A DNA stretch of 64,000 nucleotides from Symbiodinium natans (taxonomy: Eukaryota > Sar > Dinophyceae > Suessiales > Symbiodiniaceae). A program made the translations under genes and the position numbers. Positions within the stretch are counted from its first letter, which is position 1; each line of letters opens with the position of its first letter. The DNA is taken from contig CAJNDS010002188.1 of the NCBI GenBank assembly GCA_905221605.1, positions 496,001 to 560,000 on the forward strand, read 5' to 3'. This document shows positions 30,853-40,500 of the stretch, piece by piece. The notes below the pieces were generated by a model. The model saw only the letters and a program-made list of their open reading frames with translations. It did no database searches and was not told where the DNA came from.

Positions 30853-31387
30853 TGATATATGTGACCCTCCTAGTTTCCCAGTTGACACGTGATGTGCACT
30901 TGAGTTGTCTGCTATGAGTGTGAAGCATAGGCACGAGGACATGTCAGGCAGTGCAGATTTCTTTTGGCTTGGTGAGACCTTGTTTTGAGTGGGAAGAACC
31001 GTTTTTCTGTTCGTTTTCTCGAAACTCGTTTGTCGGAACTCGTTTCCTGTTTGTGACCTGGTATTTGGTGACCAGAAGTGACTCAAGCCAGTTTAGGTCT
31101 GCGCAGAGCTCAGCAGAGCACCTAAGAGGTGCTAGGAACCTACCCACAGTGTTTAGGAGTAGAAGTTCCATGGCTGAGTGTTTTCACCTGAAGTACCTTT
31201 GTTTTCCCATGTCTGGCAGACAGTGTTTGAAGCTGGAGAGCCGTGCTCGCATTGGCTCAAGAGAGCGGAGCTCGAGAAGCTGTGAACAGCGCAGTGAAAA
31301 GAGTCCGCACTTCGTGCTGTGAGGGTTGAGTGTAGTCTTGACCTGAGGTCCCTTAGGCCCCCGTAGCTGTGCCACGAGTTTCAACGA
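30853..31387 (+). mobile_element. presumed remainder of copia LTR
   Basis: Starts TGATATATGTGAC and ends near ...GCCACGAGTTTCA, about 530 bp, so it has the TG...CA form of an LTR. The first 13 bp match the sequence after the purine tract at 17,503. The last 45 bp match, inverted, 8,937-8,981. The simplest reading is one LTR interrupted after 13 bp by the unit array. There is no second intact LTR to prove the boundaries. Confidence 0.5.
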
Positions 31388-31803
31388 TTGCAGCCGACAC
31401 ACGCAGCAGCAGCGCGCAACAGGTATGCGACATATGATGGCTCAGCATTGACACCAGAACAACGTGCTAGGACGCATCACAAGACCGCACGCCATGTATG
31501 TTTTTGGCATCAGTTAGCAAAACCGATCGTGCAAGACAAGTTGCTTGATGGAAGTTTGAAAGTTGGCAGAGCAAGCAAGATTCGCATGTTGGTGCCGATC
31601 ACATACGAGCTTGGAATGTTGCGTGGTTGTTGCCGACAGACACCAGGACATGAACAGCAGCAGCCAGCAATACAGGCATCAAAGGAAGCACCAGGTACAA
31701 TTGATTTGCCGATTGTCAATTCGCAGTTGTTGGGACCACCGCCAGAATGGATTGCGCAACATGGTAGAACGCCAAAATGCAGAGTGTGCAAAGCACGTGG
31801 GAG
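31388..31803 (+). pseudogene. copia pol fragment (between integrase and RT)
   Basis: An open frame from the LTR end to the C-rich block. Its end, GPPPEWIAQHGRTPKCRVCK, aligns with GGGPPIDWVRQHGVTPKCPG of the copia polyprotein at about 14,105-14,160, a segment between the integrase and RT regions. This is therefore a piece of a different, related element. It begins abruptly at the LTR boundary, as expected if the copia element had inserted into an older relative. Confidence 0.6.
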
Positions 31804-31804
31804 A

Positions 31805-32070
31805 ATGGGCCCCCCCCCCTTTGGGCAAAGGGGGGCTTAAGCCCCCCTTTAAGCCCCCGTTTAAGCCCCCCATAAGCCCCCCTTCAAAGGGGTCCCTGCA
31901 AAAGGGGGTCCCTTTGGGGGGGGGGGGGGGGAAAGGCTCAAAGCCCTTAAGCCCCCCCTTAAGCCCCAGCCCCCCCTTAAGCCCCCCCAGCCCCCTTGAA
32001 GCCCCCCTTTTAAGCCCCCCTTAAAGCCCCCTTTAACCCCCTTGAAGCCCCCTTTTAAGCCCCCCAGATC
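31805..32070. repeat. C/G-rich low-complexity block (AAGCCCCCCTT)n
   Basis: Irregular repeats of TTAAGCCCCCC with an internal G-run of about 16 at 31,916-31,931. The start can fold (CCCCCTTTG opposite CAAAGGGGG). C-runs of 4-7 recur throughout. Assembly errors are likely here. Confidence 0.9.
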
Positions 32071-32429
32071 TAGTGACACCTGTGCACAATGCATTCCAGA
32101 AAGTGCTTTTCCGTCTCTATTTTGCTGTCACCTCAATTTTTATTTTCAGACAACCTTAACCACTTCTCATGCATTGACACAGTTCAGTTAAAAGGGTCTT
32201 AGCTCAAGAACTCTTGTTTTATTTTTGTGTTTTTTGATTTTATTGTTCAAAACCAGAAAAGTAAAACTCGAATTCCACCTTCCTCGAATCTTGTTTTTTT
32301 TTAGAAGTGAGACTCTTAAAAAGGGGCGCTTGCTTTTTGCGTTCATTGCTCAAGTTTCAAGAAGTAGAGTTTATAGCAGTGACGTGGCAAGCCCAAGGGT
32401 GGCCTCAAGCACAAACCCTTGGGAGCGTA

Positions 32430-32830
32430 TTCTGGTCGGCTGCTTGAAGAGGCTTGCGCTCAGGGTTCTGGGTCTTAAGGTTAAGTGTAGCCCCCTGGTT
32501 GTTTTCACCGATGCTGCCTACGAGGGTGGGGTAGGGTTCTGATCGACCCGGCTTCAGAAAGGCGTGGTTGCATTCCATCGCAGCTCGGACCAGGTGATCT
32601 CACAGGCCGAGGCCTTCACTATGGTTCTTGCCAGAACATACATGGCTTCCTTCGCCAAAGGTCGCCGTACCTTCTTTTTCGTGGACAACGAAGCAGCACG
32701 ATACTCCTCTTCGCGATCAATGATTGTGCTGGCATACTTTTTCTATGCTTTAGAGAAGGTGGATAGGTTGATTGCCTAATTGAGCGCGTGCCTTCAGCTT
32801 CGAACATTGCAGACCTGCCGAGTACACAGC
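32430..32830 (+). pseudogene. retroelement RNase H fragment (stop plus frameshift)
   Basis: Reads LVVFTDAAYEGGVGF, stop, then VVAFHRSSDQVISQAEAF, RRTFFFVDNEAARYS and, in another frame, ERVPSASNIADLPS. These supply the four RNase H acidic positions (D in FTDA, E in QAEAF, D in VDNEAA, D in IADLPS) in the order seen in DIRS-like and some LTR elements. An in-frame TGA at 32,540-32,542 and a frameshift near 32,778 make it non-functional. No reverse transcriptase is visible upstream; the DNA at 32,100-32,430 is T-rich without a recognised domain. Confidence 0.65.
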
Positions 32831-33294
32831 TGGCGCTGAACTCCTGGAGCGTACAGCCGGGACCTCGCAACGAGGAATATGTGACCGCACTGGCTGACGT
32901 TCCCGTGATACTCAGTCTACAGCTTCTGCGTTTTCAGGAAAAGGGTGGTCGTATTAAGAAGGTCCGCAGCCCGGTCACCGTCAATCCAGTCATCAGAGTT
33001 CCCTTTTTCAAAGACGGCAATACCCAACAACTCAGCACGAGCGAATACCGGCTCATCTCTGGTGTTGTACACACAGGGGACACCCCACACACTGGGCACT
33101 ATAGATGCTTCTGTCTCAAACCACAGAGCAGTTCTTCTTCTGAGGTGGAGACGATTGCTGAGGCCTTTGACAAAGGAGCCGCAACTTCGGCCCTACAGAT
33201 GGTAGATGATGGTAGGACGCCATTCAACGCCACGGCTAGGGATGTACAGCGTATTAATCGCAACTGGTACATACTTTTCTTTTCGCGGCAATAG
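32830..33294 (+). pseudogene. ubiquitin-specific protease (C19)-like C-terminal half, copy 1
   Basis: Directly continuous with the RNase H frame. It shows the order typical of the C-terminal half of a USP/UCH peptidase: VILSLQLLRFQEKGGRIKKV (the L-x-L-x-RF block), then YRLISGVVHTGDTPHTGHYR, in which GHYR holds the catalytic His, and a final NRNWYILFFSRQ. The N-terminal half with the catalytic Cys is missing, so no activity is expected. USPs remove ubiquitin from proteins; here the domain is in retroelement debris, fused in frame to RNase H. The similar ORF at 35,240-36,004 supports the call. Confidence 0.6.
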
Positions 33295-33400
33295 TCCGCG
33301 CCGCCATGGACGGCGGTAGGTGTCCGGCGCGCCATAATGGCCACACCAACTGTGTGTGTTGCGCCCGCCGAATCACTGACTCAGTGAACGCGTTAGAATG

Positions 33401-34514
33401 AAAAGACCTGCCGAGTCGCGGGGAAGCTGCAGCAGCTGCGTGCACGATTGGGGGAAGAGTAGTAGACCCTTAGCGAAGCAGTGAAGGTGGCAGTCAATGT
33501 TTGCCTGGATGTGGGGTCATTGCCCTGGTTGCCATCTGAAGGGCTGCACGCCAGCTTTTCTTGAACATCGGACGTGAGAAGGGGTATGGCGGGTCCGTCG
33601 TGGTGCCTCTTGCTTTCTGCGTTAAGAGGTGTTGACCACATGCCGTCAGTTTGTGGATGCACGCTTATGCGAATGATTGCCCGTTGTTCCTACGCGGCAA
33701 AAAAGAACCCGAGCGCTTTCTGATTCACTTGTGTTGAGTGGGTTGATATATTCCCGATGTGAATCCATGAATTTACTGTTTGCCATAGATTTGCTCAAGT
33801 TTTACGATGCAGTTTTGTAAATCGATAAAACGACTATTTCACGGAACGTGATAATGTTGTCTTTTGATTTATAGTCGCTGCAACAGCGACGCAAAACTGC
33901 ATAGTGATTTCATGTTTTAACTTTGATCAGGTGGGGGAGTTTTACACGGAGTGTTCCAAGTGGCGCCATGTGTGGAGTGTGTTTTCATTCTTGGAAGTGA
34001 CTGCTTGATTCCGCATGAAGTTTTTGCATGGCGCATACTCGATGCACAGGGAGAATTCTGTGCCGTTAGTATGGCCCGAACCTGCGGAAAGCAGTCAAGG
34101 TAGGTCATCAAACTGGCCTTCAGATCCGAACAGGTTTCTTCTCCACCCACCCACCCAGCAGTCCGTCGTGGTGCCTCTTGCTTTCTGCGTTGAAGAGGTG
34201 TTGACCACATGCCGTCAGTTTCTGGATGCACGCTTATGCGAATGACTGCCCCTTGTTCCTACGCGGCAAAAAAGAACCCGAGTGCTTTCTGATTCACTTG
34301 TGTTGAGTGGGTTGATATATTCCCGATGTGAATCCATGAATTTGCTATTTGCCATAGATTTGCTCAAGTTTTACGATGCAGTTTTGTAAATCGATAAGAC
34401 AGCTCAGTTGTACTTGCAGTGCAATGATGTTGCAAAATTGATTGCAGCAAGCAGAAGCTTTGTTTGCCACTGATGCACCAAAAAAATTGATTGCATTGGC
34501 AGAATGCAAATCTT
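33401..34514. repeat. 1.1-kb direct repeat, left copy
   Basis: Nearly identical to 36,471-37,586, with a few indels. Inside it a 235-bp module (starting GTCCGTCGTGGTGCC) occurs twice, at 33,593 and 34,161, separated by 330 bp that include a GTCGCTG-CAA-CAGCGAC hairpin near 33,874. Minus-strand frames are open but carry no recognised domain. It could be an LTR of the element enclosing the second USP-like ORF, or a shared 3' region of two tandem USP elements. Confidence 0.88.
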
Positions 34515-34515
34515 A

Positions 34516-34906
34516 TCCTGCCGAAACGGCAGGATGGGCAACGCGGTCTCCGCTCCAGTGGGTCTACAACGAATGGAATCCAGCGCAGAAGAAGGCACTC
34601 CCATCCAGTCGGGACAACCTCACTCACGAGGACGCCAAAAAGGCAGTCAACCAGCTCATCACAAACACCGCCAAGGACAACACGGTGCACAGGTTCCAAA
34701 GCCTGCGACCACTGAAGCCGGACCTGCAGGCGGAAGTGATCATCATGATCTTGACACTCACTGTCCATCAACATGCGGCAGCGGTGTACCACGACCTGGA
34801 CCTCCTGGCAAACAACTGCGCAGGCAAGTTGATCGGTCTACGCTTAAGAAGGGAAAGAGTGGGAAAAACGGCGCTCACCAAGGAAATCGAGAGGCTGCAG
34901 ATCTGA
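34516..34906 (+). CDS. hypothetical ORF upstream of USP-like ORF
   Basis: Open frame that starts inside the repeat (34,442) and becomes unique at 34,515. Contains WATRSPLQWVYNEWNPAQKK, a helical stretch, EVIIMILTLTVHQHAAAVYH, and a basic end. No family recognised. It lies between the left direct repeat and the USP-like ORF in the same orientation, so it is probably part of the same element. It could be the N-terminal part of one protein split by frameshifts, since the next open frame (34,504-35,121) overlaps it. Confidence 0.35.
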
Positions 34907-35239
34907 AGAGCAGGCAAGGGAAATCCGGGGGAGAGCGGACTCCGCACCCCACACTCAGTCGAAAAGAGACTGAGACGGAGCAACTGCAACCGGGCATTCG
35001 TAGTTTCTTTTCGGGCCCCATCCATACCATGTCAACTGAAACCAACCCTGGCTCTTTGGGCAATCAGGCCTGCGCCAAACATAGGGATAAAGGCAGCATG
35101 GAATCTCGGGGCATTCTGTGACCAAGACCACTGGGCAAACAGTGAAGTGACCACAGAAGCAGGGTCGAGTGGGAATCCCATCAAGCGGATCACACAAGAC
35201 TGCTAGCGCGGGGACAAAAGCTGAGGGCTCCCTATTGGC

Positions 35240-36004
35240 ATGGCGTACTTGCGGCCGTGTAACCAACGAGCCCCATGCCAGGCTCGGTCTCATGATGCAC
35301 TAATATCAGGTCTGGGCGAAATCAATGGGGCCATCGCACAGGCCTCAAGGTCAAATCAGCACCTGAATGTTGCCAGACATCCGGCATGGAGCTTTCTATG
35401 GCCAGGATGGCAGAGACCCACGAGACAGCATGATGCGGCTGAATTTTTACAGCACCTATGCAATCGCACGGACTGCGCGGCACTAAAAGGGGGATGGGAA
35501 GCTAGAAGACCGCAGGCCGGGGCATACGAAATCTTGGATGAGCAGTTCAACTGTCCACACATAAGACTGATGGTACAAAGCCCCTTCAGAATACAGGAAG
35601 CAGTGACGGCATGGCACGCTCAAGACACACCACATGCCTTGACTCGACCCCCCGAACTTCTCATTCTCCAGGTAGGGCGCTTTGTTCAGTCAGCCAGCGG
35701 CGTTAGGAAAACGAGGCAGATGATCGAGGTACACAAACACCTCACGGTCCCAACATTCACTGGACATGCTGGCGACATTGCCCACACCCCATACAAGCTA
35801 TGCGGAGGAGTCATGCACATAGGCAAGGTAGTTAAGGCTGGGCACTACCAGGCATTCTACTTTCCTGGCGACAGTGAGGACATTTGGCCATGCCACCTCG
35901 TACACGACGATGGCCAAACTGCGATGCCAGGGACAGATGCAACGCGTCAGGCCATTCTTACCAACTGCTATTTGCTTGCATACCGCATCAGTAGCCATGT
36001 GTGA
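35240..36004 (+). CDS. ubiquitin-specific protease (C19)-like ORF, copy 2 (254 aa)
   Basis: Contains RQHDAAEFLQHLCN, matching the conserved QQDAxEFL box of USP peptidases. It also has PPELLILQVGRFVQS (the RF block), YKLCGGVMHIGKVVKAGHYQ with the catalytic His in GHYQ, HDDGQTAM, and a final CYLLAYRI. The N-terminal Cys box (N-x-GN-x-C) is not found in frame, so the protein is either truncated, spliced from an upstream exon, or inactive. The start at 35,240 is simply the first ATG. It lies between the two 1.1-kb direct repeats with the same polarity as copy 1. An intact deubiquitinase would act on cellular ubiquitin conjugates; its purpose for a mobile element is speculative. Confidence 0.6.
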   Translation: MAYLRPCNQRAPCQARSHDALISGLGEINGAIAQASRSNQHLNVARHPAWSFLWPGWQRPTRQHDAAEFLQHLCNRTDCAALKGGWEARRPQAGAYEILDEQFNCPHIRLMVQSPFRIQEAVTAWHAQDTPHALTRPPELLILQVGRFVQSASGVRKTRQMIEVHKHLTVPTFTGHAGDIAHTPYKLCGGVMHIGKVVKAGHYQAFYFPGDSEDIWPCHLVHDDGQTAMPGTDATRQAILTNCYLLAYRISSHV

Positions 36005-36263
36005 TTCTACATGGGAAAGTGGTTTCCACTCCCCACTGGTATATGCAGGACATCTTTTGTTCCCGGATGCTCTCCAACATGAGTGGCTGACAAACACTCT
36101 CCACTCAGTGAAACAAGGCTCGAGGTCTCCTCGCCTTGCGCGGCTACTTCTTGACTCCGACAAGGAGTAATCCCGGGTAGTCGACAAAAAGAGCCCTCAT
36201 GATGCTATCTTGTACAGTTTTATTCGTTCAGCTTCACTAGTTAGATCCCAGCTGTGACATCTC

Positions 36264-36364
36264 AGCTGTCGGGCTCTAAGGAGCACAGCTTAGCGGCTGC
36301 CAAAGGCAGTGTTTTTATCTCTAGGATTGTACAACTTTGCTGTCGGGCTCCACGGGGCACAGCA
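36264..36364 (+). other. pair of related RNA-like hairpins
   Basis: First hairpin 36,264-36,290: AGCTGT, bulge CGG, GCTC, loop TAAG, GAGC, ACAGCT. Second 36,338-36,364: TGCTGT, bulge CGG, GCTC, loop CACG, GGGC, ACAGCA. Bulge and stem lengths are the same. The outermost pair changes from A-T to T-A and one inner pair from A-U to G-U, so pairing is kept despite sequence change. Lies 260 bp after the USP-like stop codon. Confidence 0.6.
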
Positions 36365-36470
36365 GGGTTATTTTCTGCCTCACACCGGCGAACCCTCCAT
36401 GAGAGAGGGGTGACTAGCTCACACTCGCCCGCATGACAACTGTCACAGTTGATGCGATTGAATGAAAAAC

Positions 36471-37586
36471 AAAAGACCTGCCGAGTCGCGGGGAAGCTGC
36501 AGCAGCTGCATGCATGATTGGGGGAAGAGTAGTAGACCTCAGCGAAGCAGTGAAGGTGGCAGTCAATGTTTGCCTGGATGTGGGGTCATTGCCCTGGTTG
36601 CCATCTGAAGGGCCCCACGCCAGCTTTTCACCTTTCTTGAACATCGGACGTGAGAAGGGGTATGGCGGGTCCGTCGTGGTGCCTCTTGCTTTCTGCGTTG
36701 AAGAGGTGTTGACCACATGCCGTCAGTTTGTGGATGCACGCTTATGCGAATGATTGCCCGTTGTTCCTACGCGGCAAAAAAGAACCCGAGCGCTTTCTGA
36801 TTCACTTGTGTTGAGTGGGTTGATATATTCCCGATGTGAATCCATGAATTTACTGTTTGCCATAGATTTGCTCAAGTTTTACGATGCAGTTTTGTAAATC
36901 GATAAAACGACTATTTCACGGAACGTGATAATGTTGTCTTTTGATTTATAGTCGCTGCAACAGCGACGCAAAACTGCATAGTGATTTCATGTTTTAACTT
37001 TGATCAGGTGGGGGAGTTTTACACGGAGTGTTCCAAGTGGCGCCATGTGTGGAGTGTGTTTTCATTCTTGGAAGTGACTGCTTGATTCCGCATGAAGTTT
37101 TTGCATGGCGCATACTCGATGCACAGGGAGAATTCTGTGCCGTTAGTATGGCCCGAACCTGCGGAAAGCAGTCAAGGTAGGTCATCAAACTGGCCTTCAG
37201 ATCCGAACAGGTTTCTTCTCCACCCACCCACCCAGCAGTCCGTCGTGGTGCCTCTTGCTTTCTGCGTTGAAGAGGTGTTGACCACATGCCGTCAGTTTCT
37301 GGATGCACGCTTATGCGAATGATTGCCCCTTGTTCCTACGCGGCAAAAAAGAACCCGAGTGCTTTCTGATTCACTTGTGTTGAGTGGGTTGATATATTCC
37401 CGATGTGAATCCATGAATTTGCTATTTGCCATAGATTTGCTCAAGTTTTATGATGCAGTTTTGTAAATCGATAAGACAGCTCAGTTGTACTTGCAGTGCA
37501 ATGATGTAATTGATTGCAGCAAGCAGAAGCTTTGTTTGCCACTGATGCACCAAAAAAATTGATTGCATTGGCAGAATGCAAATCTT
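36471..37586. repeat. 1.1-kb direct repeat, right copy
   Basis: Second copy of 33,401-34,514, in the same orientation; the internal 235-bp module is at 36,669 and 37,238. It differs by small indels, for example CCCCACGCC for CTGCACGCC and an extra CACCTT near 36,630. Homology ends at GCAGAATGCAAATCTT, as in the left copy. Confidence 0.88.
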
Positions 37587-40500
37587 TTGTTTCCCGATCG
37601 ATCGAAAAGATAGAAACAAAAAGAAGAAAAATAATAATTTGAAACACAACACTCACAAAATCACAAAATAATCTCGAATTTGCAGAAACTGTGAACTGCT
37701 CTGAAAAGTTTCTACAAGCACTTTCCAATGTTTTTTTCAAAGTAAAATACGTCAAATAAATTCACTTTTGCAAGAAAACTTGCATTTTATTCAACGCAAA
37801 AACTCAATTTTCTGCTGTTATTCGTTCAAAAGATTTAATTTCATCTGGTGAGAGCTTCAAACAATGCAAAAAATCAATTGAACATGCATCTGACTGCAGT
37901 TTTGCGCGGAGGCCTTTTGAAACGCGATTTCGCGCTGAAGGAAGAGTGCTTCGCACCAAGGCTGCAGGTTAACGGTTTCTGGGCCGATTCTGGGCGGTCC
38001 TTCTACGCCAGCTGCCAGGGCAGTTGGAGGGGCCTCTCACCTTACACTCGCCGCTCGGTTGGTTGCAGACCGTCCAAGCAACCCAGGGGGGCCCCAACTG
38101 CTTTGCTGCACTTCAGTGAATCTCATATGAGCCCCCCAGAATGCAAAAGGATCCTTCGCTTGCGAGTTAAGGATGCGCGGACAAAATCTCGGAATGCTTG
38201 CCATCGAAGTTTGGATTGGTTGACTTACAGATCTCTCAGGCGAGCGTGTGTCGTGCTCGAGACTGTATTGCACTTTACTTTCAGTGTGCACTAGCATTTT
38301 GCTTGTCAATCCAACCGCAAGAAGGTGTACTGAGTGCTATGCTTTTGCTACGGCCCTGGCGCTTGTGTGGGGACTGTCTCTACGGACGCGTTGAGCAGTT
38401 TAGGTGACGGAGGTTCCTTGCCTTACGGCCTACCCATACTTTCGCTTAGTGTTTGTACCAGACGTGGCGCGTGTCGGGCAGCTGAGTGATCGGTGCCGGT
38501 AGGTTCCTGTTTTCATTGGTCTCACCTCGCTGGCTTTGTGTTAAGTTGTCTTGCAATAAGGGCCTCTGCGCTAGCGGTTGCTTCTTTGTAGTCACGACTT
38601 CTTTGACGCTCGCTGGCTTGTGCGGTTTGGACTCTCTAAGTAGATGTCTGTCTCACCCTGAGTGGAATGTCCCACAAGATCGGTCTACTGTGCTACGGAT
38701 GTAGTACAGAGGCGCCCGTGTCAAAAAACTCTCAGTTTCTGAGACTAGCCTACCGTGCTGCTGACGCAATAAGAGCGACCCTGGAAAAAAGCGATAAGTG
38801 GAGGGCCAAAAATATTCAGGCAAGGAGGGTGCAAACCACGCCAGTTCTGCTTTTCGCCAGAAAAGAATGGACAATCTAGGCAAGATTTTCACAGCGACTT
38901 GGCCAGTCGGTGGAAATCGTTTCCCAATGGATTTTCAACCTGTCATACAGGCAGGCTGAAGTCGCAACGCAACCTGTGTCAGCCGTGCCTTTCAGCATGG
39001 CTTGGCCCGTGGCCGAAAAACTAGACCGACTAGATCATAGCTGTTTAATTGCCTATCTTTCGCACCGGCAGGGTTTCGTTTTGAATCACCGGGAAAGTCG
39101 TCACTTCTGAACAAAGGTCGGTGCAGCATGGTGCACCACCCAGATTTTGGCACCACAGCACGAAGGCCTACCGACGAAATCTGGCTGAGTAGGTGCAGCG
39201 TCCCGAGGCCAGAACTTGCATTTGTCGGGCTCGCCAGGCTCGTTTATTCAGCTACTTCGACGTCAGCCTTACATCGAAGTCAGCCTTGCAGGTTGGGCAA
39301 AAAGTCGCCTCTTGGACAATGATTCAATGGTGGTGCTGAGATCCGTTTGAGCTGTCATGTTTTTTGCATGTAAGTCTCATTACCGCGGCAAAGTTTTGCA
39401 CGTGTGAAACATATGCAAGTGGATCAGATTGTGTTTTTGTAGATGGGCGAAGTCAGGGGGGGGGTTCTTGGAGAAGTTTGCAATCTGGTAAGTTTTTTAC
39501 ATGCATGGTCTATGTTGCAGAGTTTCCAGTTGGAGATAGCCGGGGGAAGGAGATCATTAGGTAAACAATTTTCAACGTCTGTGGTTCTTGTGCAGTCAAG
39601 AGCAGAACGTATCCATAAGGGCGAGGTAACAGCAAAAGCTTGTCGGAGCAGCATGTTCGTGAAGCACGCCATGATGAAACAAGCAGAACTACTCATCATC
39701 TCAGTCATAAGGCCATGGGTTGGCAGTAGCTATCACTGATTTCGACATGGACGGGCCCTCCACGTTCGTGTCCAGGACAGTGGCAGGGGATGGGCGCAAT
39801 TGAGGTTCAAAGTTTGGGTCCCCGTCAATCACTCGCACATTGTTTCAGATAGTGGAGCATGATTGTCAGGATTGCAGCGGCCATGGAAGTTTACATTTTG
39901 ATCACCACCCTCCTCATCATCATTATGCCATGACGTTGTCGTTTTTGTTTTTTCCTTGAACAGAACAGCTACAGCTTCACGGCTGAGATCCTCCTGCTCC
40001 TAACAATGCATTGCGAGTTGAACAAGAGATTTTGCTAACGCTCCTTGGGACTTCACGCTAGATCAGCTAATCAGATCCGAGACCAAACTTTGCAGCGAGT
40101 ATGTCGGAAGTGCCGAGCTTTCCGATTGCACTAGCTTGAAATGGCCGATGCTGCATTTCGTAATAGCAGGTCAAAGTTGTGAACACTCTTTGTGTTTTTT
40201 TTGTACATCGCCATCCGAAGACTTGCGCTGCCGAATCAGGAGCCCAATGCCAAGATCGTCTGTCGTGATGATCCTCAACCCGTGTCACTCATTGCTTGCC
40301 CAAACGTTGTAGCTCGAATGCTTGCTTCACAAACCTCTGGACATGTCGCACTTTGCAATGCCCATTTGATGAAGCAAAAGCGGCTGTTCAAGAAGGGTCC
40401 TTGGCAAGTGCAAGGGATGCACCAGTGCTGGCTACCGGCCAGGGAGTGTTGAGCCCTTTCTTCGCTCGAGTTCAGGAGCCATTGCCTGCACTTGCCTAGT

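Noticed and set aside
17503-30865. rRNA gene repeat unit
   Set aside because: Unit size and tandem order recalled rDNA, but no conserved SSU, LSU or 5S segment is recognisable and an ORF fills the first kilobase.
31917-32094. Gly-rich ORF on the minus strand over the C-rich block
   Set aside because: It is a translation of the low-complexity repeat.
33917-34231. Minus-strand ORFs of 104 codons repeated at 33,917-34,231 and 36,994-37,308
   Set aside because: Identical because they lie in the duplicated 1.1-kb repeat; no motif, and other frames are equally open.
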